From an uncultured Nitrospiraceae bacterium (GTDB lineage Bacteria > Nitrospirota > Thermodesulfovibrionia > Thermodesulfovibrionales > Dissulfurispiraceae), in assembly GCA_903822005.1 (NCBI GenBank), contig CAIJNL010000022.1, forward strand, positions 1 through 41,148: a DNA stretch of 41,148 nucleotides, written 5' to 3'. Below are positions 6,414-16,353 of the stretch, piece by piece (within the stretch, counting starts at the first letter, position 1; each line of letters starts with the position of its first letter). The position numbers and the translations under genes are program-made. The notes below the pieces were generated by a model, which ran no database searches, was not told where the DNA came from, and saw only the letters and a list, made by a program, of their open reading frames with translations.

Positions 6414-6701
6414 TTGGCAAAAGCGGCACCTAAAAAGAACCTTTCGGCACTGAAAAGGGACAGGCAGTCTGTAAAACAGGGCCTGCGCAATCAGTCGAAA
6501 AAGGCAGAGATAAAGACCCTCGAAAAGAAGCTTGAGTCTACACTTCCGTCTACCAGCAGGGAAGAAGTAGACAAGCAGATGAAGTACGCGATCAAGACCA
6601 TCGCAAGCGCGGCCTCAAAAGGCATTATCCACAAGAACACCGCCTCGAGAAAGATTTCGAAGGTCACCAGGCTTTCTAACGCTATAGGCAAAAAGGCCTA
6701 G
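6414..6701 (+). CDS. rpsT: 30S ribosomal protein S20
   Basis: The protein is 95 residues, lysine-rich and helical, with the S20 pattern: AKAAPKKNLSALKRDRQSVK at the N terminus and a C-terminal half with KGIIHKNTASRKISKVTR. S20 binds 16S rRNA early in 30S assembly. The start is TTG at 6414, with AGGAGG 8 bases upstream. An ATG-less start matches what is known for E. coli rpsT, where UUG initiation is tied to feedback control. It is a single-gene transcript with a promoter before it and a strong terminator after it. Confidence 0.95.
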   Translation: MAKAAPKKNLSALKRDRQSVKQGLRNQSKKAEIKTLEKKLESTLPSTSREEVDKQMKYAIKTIASAASKGIIHKNTASRKISKVTRLSNAIGKKA

Positions 6702-6751
6702 TACGTAAATATTCGCCGGCCCTGTTTCATGACAGGGGCCAAAAAGATAGT

Positions 6752-6786
6752 CAGCGCATGGCAGAAATGCCCTGCGCTGTTTTTTT
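6752..6786 (+). terminator. Intrinsic terminator after rpsT
   Basis: CAGCGCA (6752-6758) pairs with TGCGCTG (6773-6779), extended by an inner GGCA/TGCC and followed by seven T residues. A second, imperfect hairpin (GGCCCTGT/ACAGGGGCC) lies just upstream at about 6718-6740. Confidence 0.85.
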
Positions 6787-6808
6787 GCTATTTCGCAGTT
6801 TACTCTGA

Positions 6809-6838
6809 TTGCCTCAGACTTGCCATAGCGGGTATACT
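6809..6838 (+). promoter_or_regulatory. Probable promoter of the hybrid kinase gene
   Basis: TTGCCT (6809-6814) and TATACT (6833-6838) are 18 bases apart, 36 bases before the ATG at 6875. Confidence 0.45.
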
Positions 6839-6874
6839 CTAATATGGTGCACGCCCGGGGGGGGACGCCTGCTC

Positions 6875-9370
6875 ATGAGATGGAAGCATATTATAGTCAT
6901 AACCGTTGTCCTGATCACACTCTGCGTCATCCTCTTTTTTGCGGCCTTCCAGGCGGCCGAAAAGACAGCAATTGATGAACTGAACGCCCGCCAGATATCG
7001 CAGGCCCGCCAGGCTAAAATCGGTATAGAGCAGTATATCCATCACTATGATGTAATACTCGAACTCCTCTCGCGCAATCCTGATATAGCGGCAATGAACG
7101 GGCCCGGCAAAAAGCTGCTCAAACTCATTTTCGGGCAGGGCGGCGGAGACATACGTTCAATGACCAGGGTGGACCGGCACGGCAGGATCATGTTTATCGA
7201 GCCGTATCAACCGGGAGTAACAGGCCGTGATATCTCCTATCAGAAACATGTTCGCCAGATCCTCTCCACCCATGAACCCGCTATCAGCGACATATTCCGC
7301 ACTGTACAGGGGTACGATGCAATCGTCATACATTACCCTATCTTCCACAACGGCACCTTCGACGGCTCGATTGCGATAGTCTTTTCGATCGAAGCCCTGG
7401 CCGACAAGTTCATCAGGAACATAAAGATAGGAGACGAGGGTTATGCATGGATGATAAGCCGCGAAGGCATAGAGCTTTCCTGCCCGGTTCCGGGGCATAC
7501 AGGGAAACCGGTATCCGAAAACGCGGCGACCTCGCCGAGCATTCTCGCCATGGCCGAGAGGATGAAGCGGGGAGAAGAGGGATCAACAACCTATTATTAC
7601 GACTATGTGCGCGGTTCACAGCGTTCGACTTTTAAAAAACTTGCCGTATTTATGCCCATAAAGGTGGGCAATACCTTCTGGTCAATAGTTGTCGCTACTC
7701 CGGAGGCGGAGGTTCTGACCCATATGCGTGCATTCATCAGCCGCATGCTTATGATAGCCGCCCTGTTTGCAGCCGGGCTGATTTTTTCCGGCTACCTGCT
7801 TTCGCGCTCCTGGAGCGAGATCAAGAAAAGGGAGCTCCAGCAGAAATCAGAGGAGAAATTCAGAAAGACTTTTGACAACGCCCCCATAGGAATGATGATC
7901 TCCTCGCTTCCCGACAGCTGCATAATTGAGGTAAACGATGCGTATCTGGCCCGGATAGGCTATGCCCGCAGCGAAGTCATGGGCAGGACTGTCCCGGAAC
8001 TCGGCCTCTGGACGGAACCCCTTGAACTCGACAGGCTGATTGACAATGTAAGGTCCGCAGGCCCTGTCAGAAACTCCGAGGTTGCCCAGAAGAGCAGGGA
8101 TGGCAGCATGCGCACCATGCTGGTTTCAGCAGACATCCTCAGCATGGCTGATGGCAACTGCCTGTTGACCGCATACCAGGACATCACTGAAAAACGGGCG
8201 CTTGAGTTTGAGGCGGTCAAGGCGAACAAGCTGGAATCGATCGGCGTGCTTGCCGGTGGAATAGCGCATGACTTCAATAATCTGCTTACCGGAATCCTCG
8301 CCAATATCTCTCTCATAAAGCTTGACATGAAAGAAGGCAGCCGTGAATATGAGAGGCTCGATGCAGCAGAAAAGGCCTCTTTGCGCGCGCGCGACCTTAC
8401 ACAGCAGCTGCTCACCTTTTCAACAGGAGGGACGCCTGTACGCGGTGTTGTTTCGATATGCAGGCTGGTGCAGGAAACGGCTGCCTTCTCTCTCCACGGC
8501 ACTCATGCGCGCCTTGCGTTTTTCTGCGAAGAAAACTTAAAGCCCGTGCTGGGCGACGCAGGACAGATTTCGCAGGTAATAAATAATCTGGTGATCAATG
8601 CCGCACAGGCAACTGTAGGACGCAGCAGCTGCACTGTAACCCTGAATATCACAAACCGTACAATCATGCCGGACGAAGAAGGCGTCCCTCTTCCCACTGG
8701 AGACTATGTGCAGATAGAAGTGTCAGATCATGGCGCCGGAATCATGCCTGAAGACCTCTCCAGGATATTTGATCCGTACTATACGACCAAAAGGACCGGT
8801 TCCGGGCTCGGCCTTGCCGTCGTTTATTCCATCATCCGTAATCATGACGGCCACATCTCGGTTGATTCACGGCCAGGTGAGGGCACAAGATTCACCATCC
8901 TGCTTCATGCTGCCGATAGAGAACCGGACATTATTTCCACGGAAACGGCCGACATAGTAAGCGGAACCGGAAGGATACTGATCGTGGACGATGATGAATC
9001 TGTAAGAAGCACAGCCGGGGCGATACTCGAAGCATTCGGATATCAGGTCTCGCTGGCTGAAGACGGTATGGATGCACTTAAGCAGTACGCAGCAGCGCTT
9101 GGGCAGTCTCATCCCTTCAGGGGCGTGATTATGGACCTGACGATGCCGGGCGGCATAAGCGGCAGGGAAGCCACCGAACAGATCCTGAACATTGATCCGC
9201 ATGCAGTCATAATTGTATCAAGCGGATACTCTACCGACCCGATTGTGGCTGATTACCGGTCTTTTGGTTTTGCAGGTTCGGTCGTAAAACCTTACCGCGC
9301 TGACGTACTGCTTGCGGCCATTCAGGAATGCCTGGCAAAGCGTGACAAGGAAAGTGCGGCCGGAAGCTGA
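6875..9370 (+). CDS. Membrane hybrid sensor histidine kinase (Cache-PAS-HisKA-HATPase-REC)
   Basis: The protein is 831 residues. Transmembrane helix 1 is at about residue 6-28. A periplasmic double-Cache-like sensor follows (about 30-290, with RDISYQKHVRQ and GYAWMISREG). Transmembrane helix 2 is near 300-320. A PAS domain (FDNAPIGMMI to ITEKRALE) comes next, then HisKA with the phospho-acceptor in GGIAHDFNNLL and HATPase_c with N box NNLVINAAQA, DHGAGI and GSGLGLAVV. A C-terminal receiver has IVDDDESV and the acceptor Asp in VIMDLTMPGG. Signal sensed at the Cache/PAS part would drive phosphorylation passed to its own receiver. No partner regulator with a DNA-binding output is adjacent. The start at 6875 is preferred because it begins just before helix 1; a G-run lies about 10 bases upstream. 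Confidence 0.9.
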   Translation: MRWKHIIVITVVLITLCVILFFAAFQAAEKTAIDELNARQISQARQAKIGIEQYIHHYDVILELLSRNPDIAAMNGPGKKLLKLIFGQGGGDIRSMTRVDRHGRIMFIEPYQPGVTGRDISYQKHVRQILSTHEPAISDIFRTVQGYDAIVIHYPIFHNGTFDGSIAIVFSIEALADKFIRNIKIGDEGYAWMISREGIELSCPVPGHTGKPVSENAATSPSILAMAERMKRGEEGSTTYYYDYVRGSQRSTFKKLAVFMPIKVGNTFWSIVVATPEAEVLTHMRAFISRMLMIAALFAAGLIFSGYLLSRSWSEIKKRELQQKSEEKFRKTFDNAPIGMMISSLPDSCIIEVNDAYLARIGYARSEVMGRTVPELGLWTEPLELDRLIDNVRSAGPVRNSEVAQKSRDGSMRTMLVSADILSMADGNCLLTAYQDITEKRALEFEAVKANKLESIGVLAGGIAHDFNNLLTGILANISLIKLDMKEGSREYERLDAAEKASLRARDLTQQLLTFSTGGTPVRGVVSICRLVQETAAFSLHGTHARLAFFCEENLKPVLGDAGQISQVINNLVINAAQATVGRSSCTVTLNITNRTIMPDEEGVPLPTGDYVQIEVSDHGAGIMPEDLSRIFDPYYTTKRTGSGLGLAVVYSIIRNHDGHISVDSRPGEGTRFTILLHAADREPDIISTETADIVSGTGRILIVDDDESVRSTAGAILEAFGYQVSLAEDGMDALKQYAAALGQSHPFRGVIMDLTMPGGISGREATEQILNIDPHAVIIVSSGYSTDPIVADYRSFGFAGSVVKPYRADVLLAAIQECLAKRDKESAAGS

Positions 9371-9426
9371 AGCGCAACCTCAGTAACGGTTCACCCTGAA
9401 TATCTCCATCTTTATTGTTGTGGCAG

Positions 9427-10320
9427 TCACGCCTTAAGCAGTTTGATCAGCAAATCTTCCATTACGTGACTATGCGAAGTCTTAACAGCTATGTCCGCCT
9501 CGTGGAGGAGTGAAAATACCTTTTCGAGCCTCTTCTTGTCCAGGCCCGGTATTTTGCCTCTTGAACCGCCGCTGGAGTATTGCCAGTTGAGCGCGCCAAG
9601 AAGCATCACCGGTTCCATTGTCCGCTCAAGATTTTCGAATATGCGGAAGACCTGTCCTGCATCTTTTCTGGCCAGGGCATTGATGAGGTCAAAGGCCCCG
9701 TATTCTGCACCGGCATAAATAACTCCGCGCACCTCATCAACATCTACCACCCGCCCAGTCTCGCTCTGCGCGAATTTTTCTATCTCGGAATGTAGCATGC
9801 CAAGATCAGTGCCCGCAAAGGTGATGATATAATCGATGGCGGCAGGGGTGAATTTAATGCCTTTTTTTGAAGCCCTCTCGCTGATCCAGGCAGGAATCTC
9901 CTTCTCGGCAACGCTGAGCGCTATGGACCTGACACTTTTCATCATCGGGGGATCGAATATGTCCGGCGAAGCACCTTCAAAAAGCATTACCAGCAGAGCG
10001 GAATCAGACGGATGCTTCAGGTATTCACCAAACTTCTGGGCCTCTTTTTTTGTCCATTTCTGTACATTCCTCAGCACAACCGTTTTTTTGGAAGAGAGAA
10101 ACGGTACAGTGTTAAGAATGTCCATGATCTTTTCAGCCGGCAGCTTTTCGTCTGCTGCAGCCAGGTCTATGATCTCGAGATTGAAGAGTGACGGGTCCTG
10201 AAAGTGCCCCTTCAGGACCGTCAGCGCCTCGTAGAGCAGAAAGCTCTCTGTTGAATAAAGAAGATAGGCAGGCGCAGAAAAACCCTTATCACTTTCCTGC
10301 TGGAACTGTTTTAGGCTCAA
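9427..10320 (-). CDS. holA: DNA polymerase III subunit delta
   Basis: The protein is 297 residues, slightly short for HolA. It follows the family pattern: an N-terminal AAA+-like domain without a Walker A motif (PAYLLYSTESFLLYEALTVL, PFLSSKKTVVLRNVQKW), then a lid and a C-terminal helical collar with GTDLGMLHSEIEKF and MLLGALNWQY. Delta opens the beta sliding clamp in the clamp loader. The start is TTG at 10320, inside the end of lptE (32-base overlap). The order leuS-lptE-holA is conserved in many Gram-negative bacteria and supports both calls. Confidence 0.9.
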   Translation of the reverse strand: MSLKQFQQESDKGFSAPAYLLYSTESFLLYEALTVLKGHFQDPSLFNLEIIDLAAADEKLPAEKIMDILNTVPFLSSKKTVVLRNVQKWTKKEAQKFGEYLKHPSDSALLVMLFEGASPDIFDPPMMKSVRSIALSVAEKEIPAWISERASKKGIKFTPAAIDYIITFAGTDLGMLHSEIEKFAQSETGRVVDVDEVRGVIYAGAEYGAFDLINALARKDAGQVFRIFENLERTMEPVMLLGALNWQYSSGGSRGKIPGLDKKRLEKVFSLLHEADIAVKTSHSHVMEDLLIKLLKA

Positions 10321-10882
10321 TCTTCTGTTCGCCTTTCTTTTCTATTTCGGCTGTGTTTAGCGCAGGCAGTTTGTATATGATACGTTGCACAACTTCCTGA
10401 CTCAGGTCTTTTATGGCAGTTTCGGTTGCAATCTCTTTTTCGGCAAGCACGCTGGTGAGCAACCCACTAGATCTGAAATATGTAAGGTAGGGATTCGCAA
10501 TGTCGCCCAGGCCCTGTCTCGCCTTGGTCTGTGTATCGGTAACAATGAAATTGCCGACGATCACAATCTGATACTCCACGGCCTGCAGGTTCCTTTCAGC
10601 TACAGGGTATATGACGAATTTGATTATTGTTCCCGATATCCTGTATCTTGCTGAACTGCGAATGTCCACCCCGTATTCCATAAAGGTCTGGGCCAGCAGC
10701 CTGTTCATCCTGTCCTGCAATTTGGGTTCCGCGGTCGTATTCCCGATTTCACCGATCGCAACCGCATCAAAAGGCAGATTGGCCTTTCCCTGGAGTGTGT
10801 AACCGCAACCTGTTGCCATAACGGCAATCAATAAAGAGATAATCAGCGAAATCCTCACGTGACTAATCCTCCCCGCGTTCAT
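10289..10882 (-). CDS. lptE: LPS-assembly lipoprotein LptE
   Basis: The protein is 197 residues with a lipoprotein signal ending in the lipobox VMATGC (Cys at about 26), followed by GYTLQGK, the usual LptE opening. The core ([38 protein letters not shown]) matches the LptE/RlpB fold. LptE plugs LptD in the outer membrane and helps deliver lipopolysaccharide to the surface, so this gene is good evidence for an LPS-bearing outer membrane. Its ATG overlaps the leuS stop codon and its end overlaps holA, so translation is probably coupled. The lysine- and glutamate-rich C-terminal tail of about 20 residues is likely disordered. Confidence 0.9.
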   Translation of the reverse strand: MNAGRISHVRISLIISLLIAVMATGCGYTLQGKANLPFDAVAIGEIGNTTAEPKLQDRMNRLLAQTFMEYGVDIRSSARYRISGTIIKFVIYPVAERNLQAVEYQIVIVGNFIVTDTQTKARQGLGDIANPYLTYFRSSGLLTSVLAEKEIATETAIKDLSQEVVQRIIYKLPALNTAEIEKKGEQKIEPKTVPAGK

Positions 10883-13413
10883 TTAATTACAATATTAACC
10901 AGTTTGCCCTGAACTACTACGACCTTTACCAGGTCCCTGCCAGCCAGGATTTCCATGATCTTCGGATCATCAAGAGCAAGTTTTTTCGCATCTTCATCCG
11001 ACATGCCCGCAGGCGCCGAAAGTTTTGCCCGGAGTTTGCCGTTGACCTGGACAACAAGCTCTATCTCATCCTCTTTTGCCAGGGCCTCATCACAGACCGG
11101 CCATGGCTGGTTGAAAATGCCCGGCTCGCATCCGATGTTTATCCACAGCTCCTCACAAATGTGCGGGGCAAAAGGCGCCAGCATAAGAAGCATATTCCTG
11201 ATCGCGGTCATGACAACAGCCCTGTCTTCATCGGAGGCCGGGCTGAAGGATGACAGTTCGTTAATAAGCTCCATCAGCGCCGCTATCGCGGTATTGAAAT
11301 GGTAATCTTTCTCGATGTCATCTGTCACTTTTTTTATGGTCTGGTGTGTCTTCCTTAAAAGTGACGCTGCCTTCGGGTTCTGAACGCCTGAGGAAGCGGT
11401 TTCCGGTATCTGCTGCCCGTCAGAGTATTTACGGACAATATTCCATATCTTGTTCAAAAAACGGTAAGCGCCCTCGACACCTTTGTCGGACCATTCGAGG
11501 TCCCTCTCGGGCGGGGCCGCGAACAGGGAAAAGAGCCTCATGGTGTCAGCCCCATAGCGGTTTATCAGGGCGTCGGGGTCTATAACATTCTTCCTGGACT
11601 TGGACATCTTCTCGACCCGGCCTGTTTCGACGGGTTTATCGCAGATATGGCATTTATTGTCCCTGACCTCTTCAGGCGACAGCCAGCCATGTTCAGCGCA
11701 CTTCTCTGTTTCCTTGCATACCATGCCTTGTGTAAGGAGATTGCTGAAAGGCTCGCTGAACTCAAGGACGCCGAGGTCCCGCATACAGCGCGTGAAAAAA
11801 CGCGAATAAAGAAGATGCAGCACCGCATGTTCTATACCTCCGATATACTGGTCAACAGGCATCCAGTATGCCAGATCGGATTTTTCGAGCGGCGTCTCCT
11901 CTTTTCGCGAACAGTATCTGAGGAAATACCACGATGAGTCTACAAAGGTATCCATGGTGTCCGTCTCTCTGCGGGCCGTGGCGCCGCATACAGGACAGCT
12001 GACCCTGCTGAAAGAGGGCGATTCGGCCAGCGGAGAACTTCCCACCCCTGTGAGTTTGATGTCCTCGGGCAATATGACAGGGAGATCTTTTTCGGGCACT
12101 GGCACGGTCCCGCAAACATCGCAGTAGATCATCGGAATCGGCGTACCCCAGTACCTCTGGCGCGAAATGCCCCAGTCGCGTATTTTGTAATTGATCGTCC
12201 CCTTGCCTATGCCTTTTGATTCGAGATGGCTGTTTATCCGTTTCTTGGCCTCTCCGCTTGTGAGTCCGCTGAACTGGCCCGAGTTGACGAGTATTCCTTC
12301 TTCCTCAAAAGCAACTGTCAGTTCCGTTCCAGCCGGCTTGCCGCAATTGTCTTCGGGTGCAATAACTTCCCTGATGGGCAGGCCGTACTTTTTAGCGAAC
12401 TCGAAGTCCCTCTGGTCATGCGCGGGCACGGACATTATGGCGCCGGTGCCGTACTCCATGAGGACGAAGTTTGCGAGATATATGGGAATCTCTTCTTCGG
12501 TCATCGGGTTGACCGCATACGTGCCGGTGAACAGCCCGAGTTTTTCTTCATAATCGCCGTATTTGGCGGTAAGCGGCGCGATTTTTTCCTTGTCGGGAAC
12601 AAGCTGTGCCGCAAGCGGATGATTGGGCGCAAGACACATAAATGTAGCGCCGAACAGCGTGTCGGGCCTGGTCGTGAATATCCTTATCTTTTCGGGCCGC
12701 CCGGCTATCGGGAAATCGACCTCGGCGCCCTCGCTCCTGCCTATCCAGTTCCGCTGCATGGTAACGACCCGTTCGGGCCAGCCCTTCAGCTCATCACAGC
12801 CCTTCAGCAGCTCTTCGGCATAAGACGTAATCCGGAAGAACCACTGTTCCAGCTGCTTCTGGTCAACCTGGCTGTCGCACCTCCAGCACTGGCCGTCAAT
12901 TACCTGCTCATTCGCGAGCACTGTGGCGCAGGACGGGCACCAGTTTACATAGGACGACTTTTTATAAGCCAGGCCTTTTTTATACATCTTGATGAAAAAC
13001 CACTGGTTCCATTTGTAATATTCGGGGCTGCAGGTGGTGACCTCGCGGTCCCAGTCGTAGCTCAGGCCCATGCGGTTGAGCTGCTTTTTCATGGCCTCTA
13101 TATTTTCATAAGTCCATTTGACCGGATGCACGCCATGCTTGATGGCCGCATTTTCTGCCGGAAGGCCGAAGGCGTCCCAGCCCATCGGGTGCAGCACATT
13201 TACGCCCTGCATTGTCTTGTACCTTGCGATGACATCGCCTATCGCATAGTTGCGCACATGACCCATATGTATTTTCCCGGAGGGATAAGGGAACATCTCC
13301 AGGCAGTAAAATTTTTTCTTGTCAGGATGGCGCCCGCTGCTATGGAGCTTTCTGTCAGCCCAATACCGCTGCCACCTGGGTTCGATTTCGCTAAATTCAT
13401 ATCTTTCTTTCAT
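10879..13413 (-). CDS. leuS: Leucyl-tRNA synthetase
   Basis: The protein is 844 residues, a typical bacterial LeuRS length. The class I signatures are present: HMGH at residues 49-52 (within [15 protein letters not shown]) and KMSKS near residue 611 ([14 protein letters not shown]). The CP1 editing domain includes [12 protein letters not shown] and [13 protein letters not shown] zinc-type cluster (CPSC, CWRC) and a second CxxC set are present. The enzyme charges tRNA-Leu; its substrate tRNA-Leu(CAA) is also in this window. The start is ATG at 13413, with GAGGA 5 bases upstream, preferred over an in-frame GTG at 13425. It heads the leuS-lptE-holA operon. Confidence 0.97.
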   Translation of the reverse strand: MKERYEFSEIEPRWQRYWADRKLHSSGRHPDKKKFYCLEMFPYPSGKIHMGHVRNYAIGDVIARYKTMQGVNVLHPMGWDAFGLPAENAAIKHGVHPVKWTYENIEAMKKQLNRMGLSYDWDREVTTCSPEYYKWNQWFFIKMYKKGLAYKKSSYVNWCPSCATVLANEQVIDGQCWRCDSQVDQKQLEQWFFRITSYAEELLKGCDELKGWPERVVTMQRNWIGRSEGAEVDFPIAGRPEKIRIFTTRPDTLFGATFMCLAPNHPLAAQLVPDKEKIAPLTAKYGDYEEKLGLFTGTYAVNPMTEEEIPIYLANFVLMEYGTGAIMSVPAHDQRDFEFAKKYGLPIREVIAPEDNCGKPAGTELTVAFEEEGILVNSGQFSGLTSGEAKKRINSHLESKGIGKGTINYKIRDWGISRQRYWGTPIPMIYCDVCGTVPVPEKDLPVILPEDIKLTGVGSSPLAESPSFSRVSCPVCGATARRETDTMDTFVDSSWYFLRYCSRKEETPLEKSDLAYWMPVDQYIGGIEHAVLHLLYSRFFTRCMRDLGVLEFSEPFSNLLTQGMVCKETEKCAEHGWLSPEEVRDNKCHICDKPVETGRVEKMSKSRKNVIDPDALINRYGADTMRLFSLFAAPPERDLEWSDKGVEGAYRFLNKIWNIVRKYSDGQQIPETASSGVQNPKAASLLRKTHQTIKKVTDDIEKDYHFNTAIAALMELINELSSFSPASDEDRAVVMTAIRNMLLMLAPFAPHICEELWINIGCEPGIFNQPWPVCDEALAKEDEIELVVQVNGKLRAKLSAPAGMSDEDAKKLALDDPKIMEILAGRDLVKVVVVQGKLVNIVIK

Positions 13414-13431
13414 AAATCCTCGCACTTAAAA

Positions 13432-13461
13432 AGTATAAGAGTTGAAACGTCTAACAGTTAA
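13432..13461 (-). promoter_or_regulatory. Possible promoter of leuS-lptE-holA
   Basis: On the minus strand, TTAACT (13456-13461) and TATACT (13432-13437) are 18 bases apart, about 20 bases before the leuS start. A perfect 7-base hairpin TCCGGTT/AACCGGA (13482-13499) lies upstream, after the ccdA stop. It lacks a T-run, so I do not call it a terminator. Confidence 0.4.
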
Positions 13462-13559
13462 TGAGCAAAGGAGTTAAAGCTTCCGGTTCTTTAACCGGAG
13501 ATAACATAAAACCATAGACTTTCGAATCAATATTATATCCTGAAACGGCCCATATTTGC

Positions 13560-14270
13560 TCACAATTTGATGTCTATATCAGGGAAAAGTCCGGAAAGCC
13601 AGCCGACATTATTGGACAGCAGTATGATACCAAAAGCGATAAGGATGAGGCCGCTTATAATCAGCATCAGCCTGGCAAATTTCCGCAGTTTGGCCGTGTA
13701 ACCCATCAGGACATTTATTGTCAGGGTTGACAGGACAAAGGGGACGGCAAGTCCGAGCGAGTATACCGCGAGCAGAGCGATACCGTGTGCCGCAGAACCT
13801 TGCGTCCCCGCGTATATGAGTATCGTGCCGAGAATGGGCCCGATGCAGGGCGTCCATCCGGCCGCAAACCCCATGCCTATGATGAAAGAACCGAGATAAC
13901 CCGCGGGATGGCTGCTGAAATCGAACCTCCGCTCCCGCTCCAGAAAGTCGAGCCTGATAAATCCGGCTATGAACAGACCGAACATTATTGCGATTATTCC
14001 GCCGCCGATACGAATATAGTCCTGGTATTTCAGGAACAGGCTGCCCAGGAGCGAGGATGATGCGCCCATTGCCATGAAAATAGTGGAAAACCCGAGGACA
14101 AAGGTTATAGTGCCGCCCAGTCCTTTGGTCAGGTTCCTCTTTTGCTGCAGTTCCTCGAACGACAGCCCGCTGATCAATGATGCATAGGCAGGTATGAGCG
14201 GCAGCACGCATGGCGATAAAAAGGAGAGAAGGCCCGCAAGAAAGGCAAGGGTAAAAGACACTTCATTCAT
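13560..14270 (-). CDS. ccdA: Cytochrome c biogenesis protein CcdA (DsbD-like membrane reductant carrier)
   Basis: The protein is 236 residues with six predicted membrane segments. The two family cysteines sit in LSPCVLPLIPAY (about residue 20-31) and GWTPCIGP (about 139-146). CcdA carries electrons from cytosolic thioredoxin across the membrane to periplasmic thiols, for cytochrome c maturation or disulfide control. The start at 14270 is chosen because AAGGA lies just upstream; a 12-codon extension is possible. It overlaps nothing but follows the moaB-like gene by 10 bases, so it probably belongs to the same transcript. No dedicated periplasmic thioredoxin is encoded next to it. Confidence 0.93.
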   Translation of the reverse strand: MNEVSFTLAFLAGLLSFLSPCVLPLIPAYASLISGLSFEELQQKRNLTKGLGGTITFVLGFSTIFMAMGASSSLLGSLFLKYQDYIRIGGGIIAIMFGLFIAGFIRLDFLERERRFDFSSHPAGYLGSFIIGMGFAAGWTPCIGPILGTILIYAGTQGSAAHGIALLAVYSLGLAVPFVLSTLTINVLMGYTAKLRKFARLMLIISGLILIAFGIILLSNNVGWLSGLFPDIDIKL

Positions 14271-14280
14271 GCGTAGTCCT

Positions 14281-14760
14281 TCATCGGGCGCAGTCCTGCG
14301 TGTCACCTTTTATTTTGCATATGGCATGAGGGAGAACATCAATAATCACAGCCAGGTTCTCGCGCACTGCCTTTGGGCTTCCGGGCAGGTTGATTATGAG
14401 CGTCTGTTTCCTCACGCCGGCAACAGCGCGCGAAAGCATCGCATTCTTCGTCTTTTTAAGTCCCTCTGCCCTCATGGCTTCGGCAATGCCGGGGATCTCT
14501 CTTTCGATTATCTCCATTGTCGCCTCGGGCGTTACGTCCCTCGGTGAGAGACCGGTTCCGCCGGTTGTAAGAACAAGATCGACCTTGCCCGAATAAAAAA
14601 TGAGGCGTTCCTTTATCAGTTCCTTCTCGTCCGGCAGTATGTCGTAATATTTCACCTCAGCGATTTCAGCCAGCATTTCGGCAATGGCAGGCCCGCTGCT
14701 GTCCTGCCGTTCGCCTTTTGATCCCTTGTCACTCAGGGTGAGGACAGCAATGGTTATCAC
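14281..14760 (-). CDS. Molybdenum cofactor protein of the MoaB/MogA family
   Basis: The protein is 159 residues, the size of MoaB/MogA. It has the molybdopterin-binding motif LVLTTGGTGLSPRDVTPEAT and the later LINLPGSPKAVRENL. Family members adenylylate molybdopterin before molybdenum insertion. The MoaB/MogA split cannot be settled from sequence alone. The ATG overlaps the stop codon of the MOSC gene by 4 bases (ATGA), so the two are translationally coupled. Confidence 0.92.
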   Translation of the reverse strand: MITIAVLTLSDKGSKGERQDSSGPAIAEMLAEIAEVKYYDILPDEKELIKERLIFYSGKVDLVLTTGGTGLSPRDVTPEATMEIIEREIPGIAEAMRAEGLKKTKNAMLSRAVAGVRKQTLIINLPGSPKAVRENLAVIIDVLPHAICKIKGDTQDCAR

Positions 14761-15239
14761 GGCTTCACCATTCCTTTATTTCCGGCCCCTGCCTGAGAGG
14801 AGAAAACCGTTTCTATCGGATCTCCCGTTACGATACGACCACCCTTCAACACTTTGATGAATATCCCCTCTTTGGGCATAACGCAATCGCCTGCCTGATA
14901 AAAGATGGCGCAGCGGGTATGGCACTCCTTGCCGATCTGGCTGATCTCTCCGACGACCTCCCTGCCCAGACTGATTTTCGTGCCGAGGGGCAGCGCCAGA
15001 AGGTCGACCCCTTTAGTCGTAATGTTTTCTGCAAAATCTCCGGGCTTCACATCAAGGCCCAGGCACCGCATCTTGTCAATGCTCTCTACGGCGAGGAGAC
15101 TGACCTGGCGATGCCACTCCGAAGAAGAATGGGCGTCTCCGACTATCCCGTAATTCTCGGTTATCAGCGCTTCATGGAGTGGGGTTTTCCTCTCACCCTT
15201 GTTTTCGCTGATATTAATCGATATTATGCTTCCTGTCAT
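14757..15239 (-). CDS. MOSC-domain protein
   Basis: The protein is 160 residues, starting at ATG 15239 with GGAAGG upstream. A longer frame reaching 15566 is not supported, because its N terminus is antisense to the neighbouring lipoprotein gene. MOSC features are visible: GIVGDAHSSSEWHRQVSLLA, GDFAENITTKGVDLLALPLG and the conserved Cys in IGKECHTRCAIFYQAGDCVM. MOSC domains bind or transfer sulfur near molybdenum cofactor. Coupling to the moaB-like gene supports a role in Mo-cofactor handling. Confidence 0.9.
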   Translation of the reverse strand: MTGSIISINISENKGERKTPLHEALITENYGIVGDAHSSSEWHRQVSLLAVESIDKMRCLGLDVKPGDFAENITTKGVDLLALPLGTKISLGREVVGEISQIGKECHTRCAIFYQAGDCVMPKEGIFIKVLKGGRIVTGDPIETVFSSQAGAGNKGMVKP

Positions 15240-15423
15240 ATTACCGGCCTTCCCATGAAATATTAAGTAATCTACCACATAACAGACAGTTAAATCAGTC
15301 TGCAAAGCGTGGGACACAGTCATGTTCGCCGCGCTTTTCGTGCTTTTTTGCCGCCACGCGGTTCGAATTAACCTGCCTGTGTATGTTAAAGTAAGGCTTA
15401 ACTTGATGAAAAAGGAGATCAGA

Positions 15424-16305
15424 ATGAAAAAATATCTATTGCTTCTGTTATGTCTTTTCCTGCTGGCCGCATGTGGCCAGTCAGGCGGCAAAAAGGGCGA
15501 GGTCGTTGCCAAGGTTGACAGCGAGGTTGTTACAACAGGTGATGTGGAGAGCAAGATCAACAGCATGCCTCCGCCTTACAGGGAATTCTTCAAGCAGCCC
15601 GAGGCCATGTCCGAGCTCATTGACCAGATCGTGAGCGAAGAGCTGCTCTACGTTGCGGCAAAAAAGAAGGGCCTGGACAAGGAAGAGGACTATGTGAAGT
15701 CTGTTGAGGATTTCAAGAGAACAAGCCTTATGACCCGTCTCCTGAAAAAGGAGCTCCCGGCCATGCCTCAGCTGACCGAAAAAGATGTAAAAGATTTTTA
15801 TGAAAGCCATAAGGCAGAGCTGATACAGATAAGCGCGGTCCGCCTGAGCCAGATAGTTGTAAAGACCGAGGCTGAAGCGAAGACGGTTTACGATCGTCTC
15901 CAGAAAGGCGAAGCTTTCGGCAAAGTAGCGTCTGAAGTCTCTATTGACAAGGCGACTGCAAAATCGGGCGGCGACCTCGGCTTCCTTGGAAAGGGACAGC
16001 TTAACCCGGCCTTCGCAAACGCGATCGCCACGCTTAAAAAAGGCCAGGTCGGCCCTTCTCCTGTAGCCATGAATGATGGACTCCATATTATCGTCATCAG
16101 TGATGTTAAAGGCACACCGCTCGATTTCAACAAGATAAAGGGCGCCCTGGCACAGCAGGTAATGGCAACGAAGCAGAAGGAAGTTATTGACAAATATCTC
16201 GAGAGTCTGAAGAAAGACCACAAGGTGGAATTAAAGAAGGAGAATTACTCGAAGGTGAATCTTGAGGCGCCGAAACCGGCTGAAAAGGCTCCCGAAAAGA
16301 AATAA
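15424..16305 (+). CDS. Peptidyl-prolyl isomerase lipoprotein, parvulin type (SurA/PrsA-like)
   Basis: The protein is 293 residues. The signal peptide MKKYLLLLLCLFLLAAC ends in a lipobox with Cys at residue 17. A SurA_N-like helical chaperone region spans about 25-130. A rotamase domain spans about 140-235, including RLSQIVVKTEAEAKTVYDRL, KSGGDLGFLGKGQLNPAF and LHIIVISDVKG. Such proteins help fold exported and outer-membrane proteins in the periplasm. The C-terminal tail is rich in Lys, Pro and Glu. AAGGAG precedes the chosen ATG. It is divergent from the MOSC-moaB-ccdA operon and ends at a strong terminator, so it is monocistronic. Confidence 0.92.
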   Translation: MKKYLLLLLCLFLLAACGQSGGKKGEVVAKVDSEVVTTGDVESKINSMPPPYREFFKQPEAMSELIDQIVSEELLYVAAKKKGLDKEEDYVKSVEDFKRTSLMTRLLKKELPAMPQLTEKDVKDFYESHKAELIQISAVRLSQIVVKTEAEAKTVYDRLQKGEAFGKVASEVSIDKATAKSGGDLGFLGKGQLNPAFANAIATLKKGQVGPSPVAMNDGLHIIVISDVKGTPLDFNKIKGALAQQVMATKQKEVIDKYLESLKKDHKVELKKENYSKVNLEAPKPAEKAPEKK

Positions 16306-16318
16306 CCAATTCAACAAC

Positions 16319-16353
16319 AAAAAAGCGCGGTCGTAATGGCCGCGCTTTTTTTG
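16319..16353. terminator. Intrinsic terminator after the parvulin gene
   Basis: AAAAAAGCGCGG pairs with CCGCGCTTTTTT around the loop TCGTAATGG, followed by more T residues. It is symmetrical enough to act in both directions. Confidence 0.9.

Noticed and set aside
12226-13461. 411-codon open frame on the plus strand over leuS
   Set aside because: It is antisense to a certain leuS; no family resemblance or ribosome site; it reflects codon bias.
13414-13559. T-box-like leader before leuS
   Set aside because: The hairpin at 13482-13499 has no T-box sequence, specifier loop or terminator; not supported.
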